Below, piece by piece: positions 1 through 12,180 of a stretch of 64,000 bases of DNA. A model generated the notes under the pieces. The model was not told where the DNA came from. It made no database searches and worked only from the letters and a program-made list of their open reading frames with translations. Each line of letters starts with the position of its first letter. Position 1 is the first letter of the stretch. The DNA is from Eurosta solidaginis (Eukaryota > Arthropoda > Insecta > Diptera > Tephritidae): positions 277,042,662-277,106,661 of the forward strand of contig NC_090322.1 in the NCBI RefSeq assembly GCF_040869045.1, read 5' to 3'. Both the position numbers and the translations under genes were made by a program.

Positions 1-660
1 TGCAAACGGAGGTAGGGACTAAGAGTCTGTTTCCCTGACCTGCACGATTGCTGCCAGAAAAGAGGGGGGGAGAAGAAGACGGGGGCAGGGGCTGATGCTC
101 AGCATTGCTACCATCTCTACTACGAAGGTAGTAGTTATGAGTGGTATCAGCTGTTTGAGTTGTTGGCGCCGTGGGGCGCGAGCAGCAGCGGGTACTTGTT
201 GTGGCTTGCTGAGCAGGGAGGCTGCTGGAAGGTAGTGGAGGGGCGCTTAGGCGTAGACTACGGGACGCCCTTGGGCGTGAGCAGCAAGGAGCCACAAAAG
301 CTTTATAAAAGTTACGTGGACGTCGGGTTTTGGGATCAAGCCCAGAACAACCTGTCCGATGCAACCATCCCTTGCACGAGACACACTGAACAGAGTATGA
401 CCGTCCTAAAAAGATTCTTTTCTGGCAAATGCAGCAAAACCATTTCTCAGGACCGGGGTCAGGAGACGGACCCGCATTGGGTTCGATACCTTCCCGGAGT
501 AAGAGAATATGTAGCATTCCTGCTGCAAGGAGCTGCTGGGAGGATGACAATTTGTGGGAGGGACGAAATAAATTAAATGGGGTCACACTGAAATGACAGT
601 CCTTGGTCGGGAAAAATCCCGAGTCGCTCCGGTACATAGAACCGACTGCCTTGGGAAGCG
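1..660 (+). other. Unidentified GC-rich retroelement-like segment with hairpins at its end
   Basis: This stretch is much richer in G and C than the DNA after it. It has an open frame of about 138 codons (160-576) that I cannot assign to a family. The frame is followed by two short hairpins: a perfect 5-bp stem at 608-621 (CGGGA, loop AAAA, TCCCG) and a weaker one around 630-644 (CGGT/ACCG). An open frame followed by structured untranslated DNA and an abrupt change to AT-rich sequence would fit the 3' end of a retroelement. That is inference: no reverse transcriptase or RNase H motif is visible, and the left boundary lies outside the window. Confidence 0.3.
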
Positions 661-2324
661 TCTTTTCCAACCTCTTCTTGACGGTTCCCCACCTTAAAGC
701 ACCGAAACTGAATTTTATCTTTTTGTGCATTTTGTTGTACTTAAAGGATTTTTGTAGTAGATATTTAGAATACGCAATGAGTTTTTGTTTATAACTTGCA
801 AAGATTTCAGATATTACTGCAACTTCTTTATGATTAAACAAAAAGCTACACAACGCCACTTTTAAAGCCTTTCATTATAATAATGGATTTAAAATTTTGT
901 GTTTTTCGTTTTCCTTAACAATTTTGAAGTGCAAGTAATCCACCTTCGAGATTATGTTTCGAAAAAATAATAAAATTAACAGCAAAACGTTTCAATTATG
1001 CATGTAGTTGGTAATTTTATTTTAAATACACTCACATACATACAGACACACATGCATGCATACCTATATATGCAAGAGTGTATCGTTTTGTAATGCCAAC
1101 AACTACAACAACACTTCGAAAGAACCGCAACAATAATGCACTTATGTTGATTTGCTGTCATCCATCGGAACTCATTTATCATCGCCCACCATAACTAAAA
1201 CGCGGGGTGAGGGTACGCGTGGCGGTTGGTTTAGCACAATTCATGCTGGCACTCGGCCCATAACTCTAAGGAGTGCTGCAAGGCTTAGGGGTGAGGTATA
1301 TGTGGCTAGCACAGCATTTTGCACGAAACATTAAAAAGTAATCCAATTTTTATCGTGGGTAATTTCCAAAGAGAACAACAACTACACCTTACAACAACAA
1401 CAAATGCACTACTGCAACTGTATTTATCACACTTTTACATATAACCACACACACACACATATTTAGAGTGAGCATGCATGCTTACTTTCGTGATCAGCTC
1501 TTACGACGTGTATCAAGGATGGATACATTTTTGGGCTGAATCAAAATAGACTTTAATTCCCTGCAGTTAAGTGACGAACTAGTCTCAATATAACACAGTT
1601 ATTGGACTCGAAGTGACGAAATAAAAAATGGCGAGAACGCCGAAAATAATACAATGGAATTTCTTAAGGGATCCTTGTATCGTGGATTTGTAGACGATCC
1701 GGAGAAAGTGAAAAGGAAGCACTCAATGCCATTGGTGAGGTCTTCTGCATAGAACCTTTGAAATTTAGCAACTCGTATCAATATACACGTGTAGGTATTT
1801 ACAAAATTCTAGTTATTAATTAGTCCATTTTTGACTAGTTTGGTCTTTCATTGTGTGACATAACTACATGTGTATTTATGTTGTCAAATGCATAAGGAAG
1901 TGTGCCTTCCGATAAGAACGCAAAGAATCAAGCAACACCGAACAATGAAATCGGGGAGGCAGCGAGACAAAAATGGTAAAGCGATGAAAACTCAATTTTG
2001 TTGATTACTTAAGTTGACTGCCGTTGGCAAGGATGTGGACAGCGGCCAACAGTCATCCACTGCTCAACTTCACCACAACTTTTAACGAATGCATATATTT
2101 TTGTGCACAATGTGTGCATGTATGTGTGTTGGTGAATAGTTGCAAGTGGGTATGTGGTGGTCAGAATCCTAGTTCAGAAATTTTAAATGAAGAAATATCC
2201 TGCACGGAGGATTTATTTAGCGATTAGATGGCATTTAAGTTGTATAGAAACAAACAAAATTTTAGTCAGAGATAAAATGCTGGGAACAGAGAATGAAAAT
2301 TGTTCCTTAACAGTTAGTGGAAGA
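661..2324. other. AT-rich intergenic DNA, nothing recognised
   Basis: No gene, RNA or transposon is recognisable here on either strand. There is a short CA microsatellite near 1447-1461 and CATA/TGCA-rich sequence near 1020-1070. Open frames are short and lack codon structure. Confidence 0.5.
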
Positions 2325-2412
2325 GTTAAAAAAAGCACGAAGCCAATTAGAAAAGATGAGCTCGGCCTAAAATACCTTCGAAGGCTATCGCGCCTTGTAT
2401 TTTTATTTTTTA
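2325..2412 (+). repeat. 3' fragment of the tRNA-derived SINE family
   Basis: The tail resembles the last part of the full-length SINE at 57029-57377: a GAGCTCGGCCTAAAAT-like stretch, then CTTCGAAGGCTATCGCGCC and an AT-rich TATTTTTATTTTTT tail. The tRNA-like head is absent, so this is a 5'-truncated or decayed copy. Confidence 0.65.
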
Positions 2413-2984
2413 AGTAATTTTAAATTTATATTTCTTACGGGCTGTGCTATTTTCGCTAATTTTGTTCCACATCCCCGTACAGTCGACTGCAAAATGATAT
2501 CATACAAAAAGTCCGGAAGGAACATAAAAAATTGCTAGCGAACTAAATTATGCTGCATTCGAAATATATTATTTGTCGTGGCAGTGCATTTGAAGTCCGC
2601 AAGGATTTTTCAATGCAAAATTATCTACAAAAATAAATTAAATGTTGCCACTTGCACTCATTTAAATTTTTCTGCCACACTTTACTTTGGAAAACAGCTT
2701 GCATTCGCTTAGATAAAAAAAAAATTCGTTCTCATTCATTCCCAAACGTGCTGTCAGTGCTCGTATACTTGAAACATTTAAATCGCAAGATGAAAATATT
2801 CACAAATTGAGTTTAATTAAGTTGTCAACGACACAGCGTGAAGAAATGGCTTTCGTTGGACAGTTAGATATGTAGGAACAGAAATGTGAAAGATACTTAT
2901 TATAGCATAGAATGAAGCTAATTCTTTGGCAAAACAGTCGTCAACGAGTGCACATAACTGACCAACAGTACAACCACACCCCAT
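2413..2984. other. AT-rich intergenic DNA, nothing recognised
   Basis: No coding, RNA or repeat structure could be supported in this stretch. Confidence 0.5.
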
Positions 2985-3215
2985 TACACGCCCGGCAGTT
3001 GATACTTTGGATTGAACTCTATATAAGTCTCGTATTAGATCTGCCCTGATATATGGCCACCATCTTACTGAGGTAGTTCATTCAAAAGTGAAGAGTGTTT
3101 TTTTTATGCTATGAGGTGGGTTTTGTATAAGGCTGGGGTAACGCTCAGTCAATCCAGAGTCGAGTAAAGGTCCCACAAACCCCTACTGAATAAAAACACA
3201 ATATTTATGTGTTAC
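2985..3215 (+). promoter_or_regulatory. Possible LTR- or promoter-like segment upstream of the GC-rich block
   Basis: A TATA-like CTCTATATAAG sits at about 3018-3028, and an AATAAA poly(A) signal lies at about 3189-3194, followed by TTTATGTGTT. A TATA box, a transcript-length spacing and a poly(A) signal just before a GC-rich leader resemble an LTR. I found no second copy in the window, so the call is tentative. Confidence 0.25.
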
Positions 3216-3860
3216 GAACACACGGCTGGAGGTGTTAGGAGGGCAGCAGCTTTCCGTTCCGGGACGGTGAGGGGCGGAGCGGCGGCTAACGGTCGTTGTC
3301 GCGGAGGAGGTATCGGCAGGACGGTTGAACGGTGGTCGGGTAACGGACGGATTGGTACGGCGGTATGGAAGCAGCGGCGGGATAGAAGCAGCGGCCTAAC
3401 GGCGGTAGGATGGCGAACGGCCAACGGTCGTCGTAGCAGCGGCGGGACGGAAGCAGCGGTTTAATGTCGGTAGGATGGCGAACGGCCAACGGTCGTCGTA
3501 GCAGCGGCGGCTTAATGGCGATAGGACGGCGAATGGCCTGTGGTTGGTGTTGCAGCGGCAGCACCAGCAAGGCGGGAACGGCACGGCGGTAGTGTGGCGG
3601 ACGGCCAACGTTCGACGTAGCGCCGGCGGGATGGAAGCAGCGGTGGCACCAGAGGGCGGCGATGCGACGGCAGCGGCGGTGGGCTACGGAGCGCGTACCA
3701 GGGCCGTGGTGAGAGGGGAAGTAGCCTGGCGATGGTGTTTACCTGGACAGCGGCGGCTCGTTCCGGGCGGGGTCGGTTGACGGTATCGGCGGGATCGGAT
3801 TCATCGGTAGTCTTCGGCAGGATCGATAGTCTGCGGTGTCGGTCACTTGGGGAAGGACTG
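3216..3860. repeat. GC-rich minisatellite-like block
   Basis: The sequence is built from degenerate units around GCGAACGGCCAACGGTCGTC followed by GTAGCAGCGGCGG. Clear copies start at about 3413, 3478 and 3597, giving spacings of 65 bp and roughly twice 60 bp. Several frames on both strands stay open because stop codons are rare at this composition. They encode low-complexity Arg/Gly/Ala (plus) or Pro/Arg (minus) peptides and are not called as genes. Confidence 0.6.
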
Positions 3861-4034
3861 ATTAGTGCCTACTTTACCTCTGGACACCCCCGCCTCCGTA
3901 CTTGCACGCTAGATAGAAGGTGCTTAAGGGGGGCGGGGCTGTACCAGCTGGGACACCACGGATCGATCCGTGGGCGAAGGGGAAGTGCACCTTAACGGCA
4001 CAGCGGTAGCCTCTTGGGCGCACACATCGGTCCA

Positions 4035-4527
4035 CGGCAGAAGCCAAAGATGGGTGGAGGGGTGATATAGTCATTAAGGCGTCGGGCCGCTCAACACCCA
4101 GGTGGCGACGGGAGCAACAGCACAACGGCATCCGCCCCGCTCGTCCTTACCTGGGTGAAGGGTGACCCGTGCCATGACGGCGCCCCTTCCACTCAACTAG
4201 CCGAAGCCAGAGCTGAGGGGGAGGGGTGATATAGTCATTAAGGCGTCGGGCCGCCCAACACCCAGGGGGGTGACAGGTGGCAATAGCACAAAGGCATCCC
4301 CCCGCTCGTCCTTATCTGGGTAAAGGGTGACCCGCGCCATGACAGCACCCCTTCCACTCAGCTGGCCGAAGCCAGTGCTGAGGGGGAGGGGTGATAGAGT
4401 CATTAAGGCGTCGGTCCGCTCAACACCCAGGGGGCGACTGGTGGGAATATAACAAAGGCATCCGCCCGCTCGTCCTTACCTGGTGAAGGGTGACCCGCGC
4501 CATGACAGCGCCCCTTCCACTCAGCTG
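4035..4527. repeat. Three tandem copies of a unit of about 165 bp
   Basis: The landmark TCATTAAGGCGTCGG occurs at about 4071, 4235 and 4400, so the unit is 164-165 bp. Each unit also holds CGCTCGTCCTTA, GGGTGACCCG and CCCCTTCCACTCA. 165 is divisible by three, and the minus strand keeps an open frame with a recurring Ala-Leu-Met-Thr-Ile-Ser-Pro peptide. No known protein domain was recognised, and coding is not claimed. Confidence 0.75.
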
Positions 4528-4529
4528 GC

Positions 4530-7500
4530 TAGCCGGAGTGGCAATTTTGTCTTTAAAAAACAGTCACTCCCGCTGGCTCATCTGCGAAGACTGAATTGCA
4601 AAATGCAAATTCGCTGTTTTTATACGGGTGGTGCCGCAAACTGCTTGAGAAATTAATACATCAATATTGTGATTGTGACGTGTGATGATCTTATTGACGA
4701 AACACACCGTTGGTTTGCCATCAATCGTTGGTAGCGTGTGGTTATTTACAATAGTACTAGTACATTCAGGTATAGATAGCTTAGATTGGTAAGGTTCACT
4801 TCCATTGGGAGACATTTTTGTACTTCATAAATAGCCACGGTGACTACCAGGTGGGGCATATATGTGCAACCAGATCCTTACAAATGTGTCTTCCTTAAAC
4901 CAATTGCTTTTTCACATCGGCTTGTACAGAGAAGTTTCTTCTTTCCTGCCGTCGAAACCCTTGCGCCTAGAAATCTGAGTCAGCTAGTCTAAAGTCGCCG
5001 ATATTGGTAAAAAAAGTGACTAATCCTCTTCATCACGTCAACGGACGCGTGGTCCTTTCTTAATTTGATAGTAAGAACCTCGTGACCTCACAACAATCTC
5101 TGTGGATACACTACAAGTTTGTGATCCTTACAAAGAATTGATTAATTAACTAAGGCATATATTTAAAGCCGGTTGACTATTTCTAGTGCCGACAATTTCG
5201 AAAAGTTGGAAAAATATTATTTAGTGCCACACTTTTCTACATATAAATATTTTGGCTAGCAGCTACCAACAATTGATATACAAAAACTTCAATATTTCTT
5301 AATGTTTTAACTAAAGGTATTTTGGTACAATTGTAAGGAGTCAAGATCCAGGATGTGGCTGTAAATGTTTTTTTATAATTCTCGTGTCACGTCGTTGACC
5401 TCAATGCACACTGGTCGGTCTTATATGGACTTGGTGGCCAAAAATACTTCCAGTAGAGATATCAACGAGAAACTTTGGTCACGGCTTTATAAATATGTGA
5501 GAATTATTTTTTCATAAAATTGGTGCGGGTGATACCTTCATACCGACCCACAACCACCCACTTTCACCGCATGCATATACATGCGCGATAGTTCGCATTG
5601 GTAAGATGTGGCTATCGCAAAAACAATGTTTAATGCGATTAAATAAAGGAATAATGTTATTAAAAGATCTTGCATATATAACAATAACAAGACAACAAAC
5701 ACATACAAAATTTGCATATCGTTGACTGGATAAAATAATGTCGTATGTTACATGTGAGCACATATAACATACGACAATAATTTATTGATGTGACGCTATC
5801 AGAAAACGGTCGCAAAACATAGTTAGTGGCAGAAAGTGGCAGCTGATATTAACACTTTAGAATCTTAAAGCTTTTCTTAATAATCGGATGTAAGTCCCAA
5901 CGTCAGGATCGGTGAGTAACCCAACCAAAACTGTAGCTGAAATTGAAATATTTATGCAAATAAACACTAATAAAGGCACTGGTGAAATTTTAAATAAGAA
6001 AAAAAAATACAACATGTAAAGTTACTAAATATCTTTGAATTCAATATTAATTTTTATTTATTTCAATACAATGATATTTTATGTATTTTTAAATAGCTTA
6101 AACTTGCACTTTATTTTTAACTTGCTCACAATGCAAAAACCAACTAATACCAAATACCATAACCTCACTTTTGAAGCTATTCTTAAAGAGTAAAGTCGAA
6201 TACAACAAAAACAAATATACCTTTCAAAAGGCTGTTATAATAAGAAATGCTAACGACACATTTGGTGACAAACTTTTCACTTTGATTTTTTTTTATTTTT
6301 GGCCTATGGAACCGACCACTGTGCAATGATATGGAGGCTTATTGCCTTCGTCATCTGATTGGACTCTTTTTTCGAGAAGTAGGCCGGAGCATGATCTATT
6401 CGAAAAAAATTAAGTAATTTTACCGAGAGGGATAAAGTCAGCGTGAGTTGAAAGGTAAAGTTTAGATTGAGAAAGAGGAGCAAAGGTAAAAGAGGATTGA
6501 GAATAGAGTATGGAAAAGAGGCAAGAGCAAGGGGAGGAGAGAGAACTATAAGGATATGGTAAAAAAGGGAGAAACAGAAGAAGTGAGACAAAATGGAGGG
6601 AGCAATAAGAGAAGAAATGGAAAAATAAAGGTAGTTGGAAGATGGAGTGTAAAATGTAAAATCAAAGTTGGTCTAGGACAATCTCTGATGGGACTGAAGG
6701 TAACACAAATATACACTCACCATCAACTCCATTGGCACATATGTTATACGAAAATCCCCTTAATTCAAAAACAGGAATCCAAAAATGAATATCAAATTAT
6801 TGCCCATATCTTAAAACAGAATATTTTGCAAGTTGAACTTTGTCCTCCGCACTGATTTATGGATCTTTGTTGGATATTAAAAGCTCTCACTGAAAATTCT
6901 TTCGAGTAGCAATGCAATTTTGAACACATTTTTAACAGTGCAATATATCAGATTTTCATGCACTATTAATGAACATCTTCTTCGTAGAAGTCCGCTGGCA
7001 ATACCATGTGGGAAATGTCTGTACGTAAATCTGTATATTTACTAGGGTGGTTCTTAAATTTAGGTGCCGATTGGAGACGGTTAAAGAATATCGCACAGCA
7101 GTTAAAGTTCAAATTTTAATATATTTAATCTTTTCAGAGTAATATGAGTTTGCATCCCAATACAACACTCCTTAGTCGTATTCAGTCGGGACCCAAACTT
7201 ATATGTGACTAGTATAGACCGCGGTCAAAAATTCGACCAATGTATTAGATAAGGGGTGTCAAAACTAAAACACATGGGGCATATAAATTTCGTTTTGTTT
7301 AAGATTAGACACGATCCTTTCCCAAATATTCAAATCTTTCCAGGCGAAACTGTTTTTACGACGTTTCGCTTTTGGTATTTCAGCCCATTGTTCAAAATTT
7401 GCAACCTACGCAATGAAGTTGCGAATTTCTTACAACCGGGAATAATTTATTAAAATAGGTCAAATCATCCGAATGGGCTAGACAAAAATAAAGTTAAAAT

Positions 7501-8104
7501 ATATCTGCAATTACGTATTAATTTTAAGATAATAGATTTATATGAGTGCACACTTCCTTTTGCCAAATTTCTCATATTAGTAACATCCATCGAATACCAG
7601 TGATGTAGATTCCGAAGTTACGGATAAACATATATGGAAATTTGATTTGTATAGTAAGGTGCCACACCCCTTTTTCCAATATACTCCAATTTTCGTTAAA
7701 ACTTTGGCTTTAACAATATTGGCAGCTACGCTGTGTTTATGGAAATAAAAATTTGTATGGTAATACCGCACCTACTTTTCCAATTCTTCGCACTTTCCTT
7801 CACTGATATAATATTAGTGCTGTGCATCATTACTCTGGCATTATTAGACTTCGAGTTATTTGATTTTTCATTAGTTGGTATATTTATAACCACGCCCCCT
7901 ATGTATCAATTATTCCTATGCACCTATGCACAGATGGCGCGTCCAAAGAAGGATTTGAAAAATTTGCGTATGGCATATTAACACACACAAAAATTAAGTC
8001 CAGTGTTAACACTTTGAGGAGAAATATCAAAACTAATTTTTGTTTATTTTCACATTTAGCGCCAAAATAGTGAAATACGGAAAAGTTTGGTTTAATTGTA
8101 CAAA
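4530..8104. other. AT-rich intergenic DNA with one perfect hairpin
   Basis: No gene recognised. The only structured item is an 11-bp perfect inverted repeat at 5740-5775 (GTCGTATGTTA / TAACATACGAC, 14-base loop), flanked on both sides by AATAAT. Open frames are short and AT-rich. Confidence 0.5.
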
Positions 8105-8165
8105 AATAAAATAAATACAAGGCGCGATATACCTCCGAAGAGATTTAGGCCGAGCCCACATGTTT
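8105..8165 (-). repeat. SINE 3' fragment, minus orientation
   Basis: It matches the reverse complement of the SINE tail (AAATACAAGGCGCGATA, CCTCCGAAGAGATTTAGGCC). It has the same wording as the start of the full minus-strand copy at 62393-62718. The head is missing. Confidence 0.65.
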
Positions 8166-8284
8166 CAAGAGGATACTAAAATACCCAAATAATTCAAGGG
8201 GTTGTGTACCGCAACCCTTTCAAAGAGCTCCCAGCGCAATTTATAGCTTCTCCAACCCAATTGTCAACCTCACCCATTGTCCCG

Positions 8285-8395
8285 GAAATTTTTTTTTTTA
8301 ATTAGAAAGTATCACAACGTAAGTTGGTAGAGAAGCTCGGCTTGAAACTCCTTGGAGGTATATTGCGCCTTGTATTTATTTATTTCATTTTATTA
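8285..8395 (+). repeat. SINE 3' fragment, plus orientation
   Basis: AGAGAAGCTCGGCTTGAAAC, then TTGGAGGTATATTGCGCC and an ATTTATTTATTT tail, resemble the last 100 bp of the SINE at 57029-57377. It lies about 120 bp from an opposite-facing fragment, so the two form a small inverted pair. Confidence 0.65.
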
Positions 8396-10779
8396 CCGCC
8401 TGAAGGGGGAGACTGGAAAAAAAATGTTTATTCGATTCATAAGGAGCACCCTAAGAAAAACTTGTATATCCCAGTTGTGCCCCATGCCTTTATGGAATAA
8501 CAACAAAATATCTACACTGCGAGTAATTTACCTATAAACAACTCACAATTGTATGTAAATGAATATGTAAACATGTTACTTTAACATTACACAAGTACAC
8601 ACAGCTCGTATGTCAGGATACAAATGGGCTAAGTTATCACCGAGCGACCGATATGCAAACTAACGGCAGCAATTCTTAGAGAAGACGACCATAAATTTGT
8701 GCTTTGCCCGAAATATTTCATTATGCCATCCCATATTCTACATGCATACATATGTTTAAGACATATCTACGTCTATGTCAATATGTACATATGTTGTTCT
8801 TTAATCTCTTGGCTATTTTCTTGCTCCTGACATTGGTGTCTTTTGCCTAAAAGCGAATATCCTTCGAAAGAAATGAATTTTAAGGGCGTCATCAATGATA
8901 CTATGCAAACGGAACGGATGTCGCCACCCGCTATTAATGTAACAACAACAACACCAACACTATTTGGAAAATTGCAACCATCCCAGGAAGGAAAACGTAC
9001 ACCCACCTAAATGACAGCAACGGCAATTGACAACGGAAAAAAGCTTTAACAATAAATAAATAATCGATCGCCGTAGTTGCCACTTTTTGTGGTTGTTGTG
9101 TTTGTTTGAGCAATGAGAAAGCCAATGATAGGCCTAAAAGAGCACACTACATTGGCAGCTAAGCCCTGCTTCAATCTGCGACAAAGCTTATTGTAGGAGG
9201 CACACGTAGTAGCGGCAAATCCAATGCAACAAAAACAAAAACAACTACAATGGCGGCAACAAAAGTAGCTATGCTGAAGCAATTAATTTCCCATTTCCTA
9301 TAATTTGCATTGAGTTGAACAACGCTGGAGACGACAACGGCATATTGTATGCCTGCAGATCAAAGGAACGGGGAAGGGGTCGAGAGTGAAAAGTTGGAAG
9401 ACTAAGAAAGGAAATGCTTACAGTTATTTGTGCGTTGCCTGCTGGCTGTGCAAATCGTATTTCCGGAAATTAATGTTGCCTATGCTAGCGCCTGTTGTTT
9501 TTCGTATATGATATTGTTATTGTTGTTGTTGTTTTTGCTGTTCAATTGATGTCACTGCACCGGAAATGTGTTGGGTTATTTGCTGGGCGCACTCGCTCGC
9601 TGGCCTTGTCATCGTCTCAGCATTACGATAAATCCCAACAAGCTGATGAGGATGGATGATTGTTGAAACTGCGTAGCTGGATTTTTGTTATTTCCCATTC
9701 GCCAGTCACTACGACTACCTACAGCCAAACTCGGCTGTTGTTGAATGTAAATGTAACGTTTTGGGTGCTGCTGCCTTATCCCGCAGTGCTGTTACTTCCT
9801 GTTGACAGCATCAACGCTTAAAAGTGAAAATGGTTTGGTTGCCAACAATTCCATCACCAATGCCATCAACAGGCCATTTCGGCCGCAACTAAGCTCATAC
9901 GCACCAACGGAACGCCAAACCCAAACCAAAGGGAAACAACGCGTTCGTAATCCGCTCAAACTTCCATCCGCTTTACATACAAAACTACACCCTCTATGGC
10001 GTTCCTCCATCCTCGTGAAGGCATACGCCTCCCATCGCTGAATGTCAGTGTTTAAACTCATCACCCTTAATTTGTTTGCAACAACGATTCGAAACTGTTG
10101 TATAGACATTACATTTTCATTTGGTAAATTAAGAAACAAACTTCACGACGCGGAAAATGCATTCGATTGTCGTTGCTTCTACCATATGAATCATTTAAGT
10201 CTTTGCCACCTATCATTCGGCATTTAGTGCTTGCCACTTGCCTCTGTCACTAATTCGCAGCCGCATTTGTGTTGCTCTTCCTTTCGTTTTAGGATTTACC
10301 ATCGTTGTTGTATATTATATGCCGGATGTGGTAACGGAAATGGAATTGTTTATTTTAAAGTTGTTTTAGTGTTGTTGTTATTACATGCAGCCGAAGCAAT
10401 TTCAACGGGTAGAGGCAATCATAACCGACTGAAAAATTTAGAGGTTTGTGATGAATAGAGTTAGCTTCAGTTTGTTTTTTTCAGTTAGTTATCTTGGATT
10501 GGGAGAATTGCTTTCATCGAGTTAAAAAAATTGCTGAACCCCTTAGCGTTATACGGTGGTGGCTTTGGGTATCTGTTACGGTACTATTTATATTTATGAT
10601 CCACTGGATTCAAAGAATCGATCGATAACTTCCCAGACAAAGACTGATATAGACACATAATCTTTGTTTGTTAAATAATTTATACCTGACTTTAATCATA
10701 GGAGAACTCATAAGAAATATTTCATATTTAAGTTGAAAATAAGTTTCGTTTCCAAAAACACAAGACCTAGTATAAACAT
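8396..10779. other. Intergenic or intronic DNA rich in CAA/GTT triplets
   Basis: No gene recognised. Short runs of CAA or GTT triplets occur at about 8941, 9520 and 10370. Such runs are common in fly non-coding DNA. Open frames at 9792-10139 (minus) and 9802-10041 (plus) overlap on opposite strands and match nothing I recognise. Confidence 0.45.
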
Positions 10780-11130
10780 TTGGCAGTTAAGAGATAAGAA
10801 AACGAAATCGAAATTTGAAATTTAACCATAACCGATATGAAAACAGGAACTAGAATCGGGATCGTAAATAAAACCATAATCACAGTCAAAGCCGGAAGCG
10901 GAACTAAAACCAGAGCCGAAACCCAAACTTAAATTAGTCCTTAACCGATGCCAAAACCTGAAACAGAAACCGAAATAAAACCATTACCAAGACCTAGAAC
11001 GGGACCGGAACTCAAACCGGGACCGGATTTGAAATCGGAACCGCAGTCGAAACCGCACCGAGACCCAACAGGAATTCCAATTATAACAGAACCCCGAACC
11101 TTAACCTGGATCGGGCGCAAGTTATGATCA
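10780..11130. repeat. Degenerate hexamer-like purine-rich repeat
   Basis: About 350 bp consists of diverged copies of an AACCGA/GAAACC-type hexamer, with runs such as AAACCGGGACCGGA and GAACCGCAGTCGAAACCG. No exact unit survives for long, suggesting an old microsatellite. Confidence 0.55.
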
Positions 11131-11339
11131 AGGCTGGAACCGAAGGCGAAACACTAATTCAAAACCTTCATCGAAGCCCACATAGCACATTCAGAGAAAA
11201 GTGAAAAAGAGTACAATAGGGGGTGTTCTTTGCAACCTTCTTTGGTCGTTGTTGTAAACGGCCCTCTTCGTAATCCTGACTGTAGGAGCTGTCAAGTGAA
11301 GTCTCTTGCTGGCGAACTCGTACTCCTTTTCAGGGGACA

Positions 11340-12180
11340 AATTTTGCATACACTGTGAAACGCCCTGACTAGGTGTTGTGAATAATGCGGACAAAAATTT
11401 CCTATATTACCTAACTGAGGGAGTGCCATTGTTGCCGCCTGGAAGGGTTGAGTACCTTAAAATTATTCGCAACAGCAAGCTGTCATGAAAGCTCAATGTT
11501 TACTGCTGTCGAAGGGCAATTGGCAAACGTTGGCTGCAATAAGGCAATGAGCTTTTGGATAATGGGCACTTCACCATTCTCCCCGGCTTCAACTTCTGGG
11601 ATTATTTAGTAAATTTAGACTGAGGTTGCCGATTTTAAGGATGCGCTAGCTGGAGTATTATCGGTTGTTTTGGTGGTTAAGACGTTAAATATTTACACAG
11701 AGAGTAAAGCGGCTATCAAAGCGTTAAGCTATGCTTTCGATCTTCAAGTGGAACCTTAATATCATGGAAAGCCCCAGGTATATTAGCTGCATAGAGGACG
11801 ATAGGGTGTATTATGCAGTCACTTTATGCTCAGCTTTCCAGCGTAAATATCTCGTTAGAAACATTTTCGGCTTATTTGAAACTGTTGCAACGCAGCTATT
11901 CCCTAAATAATTGAAAGCCAGTGATACCTTTAGAGAAATAGTACCACAAAGAGCCAACAAATTTTCGAAGTGAGGCGCCCTTTATCTTAGCAGTTGCAAC
12001 CCAAACTAACCAACTCTTTATAGCTGAGCTGCTGTCTTATTGTCCATTCAGGGGCTATTTCGACATGTGCAAGATGTGCAGGGAACCAGAAGCGAAGGTG
12101 GTGAACGCCATTTATAAGGCATCCCTATGAAGAGATTAGGCCGGAAGACCTGGTGCTACTAGAAGTTTGCTCAATGATCA
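11340..12180 (+). pseudogene. Decayed LINE: end of reverse transcriptase plus RNase H
   Basis: Two short protein signatures survive in different frames. Near 11500-11545 one frame reads YCCRRAIGKRW, a motif found just after the reverse-transcriptase fingers in several LINE lineages. Near 11686-11740 another reads NIYTESKAAIKALS, which looks like the beta-strand and Asp/Glu-Ser core of an RNase H domain. A cysteine-containing stretch (MCKMCREPE, about 12066-12095) lies further on. Frames shift and stops occur between them, so it cannot encode a working enzyme. The order RT, RNase H, cysteine motif suggests an I/R1/LOA-type element; the clade is inferred. Confidence 0.6.

Noticed and set aside
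3207..3780. GC-rich open frames on both strands as genes
   Set aside because: Low-complexity Arg/Gly or Pro/Arg peptides open on both strands reflect base composition and a 60-65-bp repeat.
9046..9282. Cysteine-rich minus-strand frame as a small secreted protein
   Set aside because: Its Cys residues come from GCA/ACA-rich triplet sequence, and there is no signal peptide, splice context or recognisable spacing.
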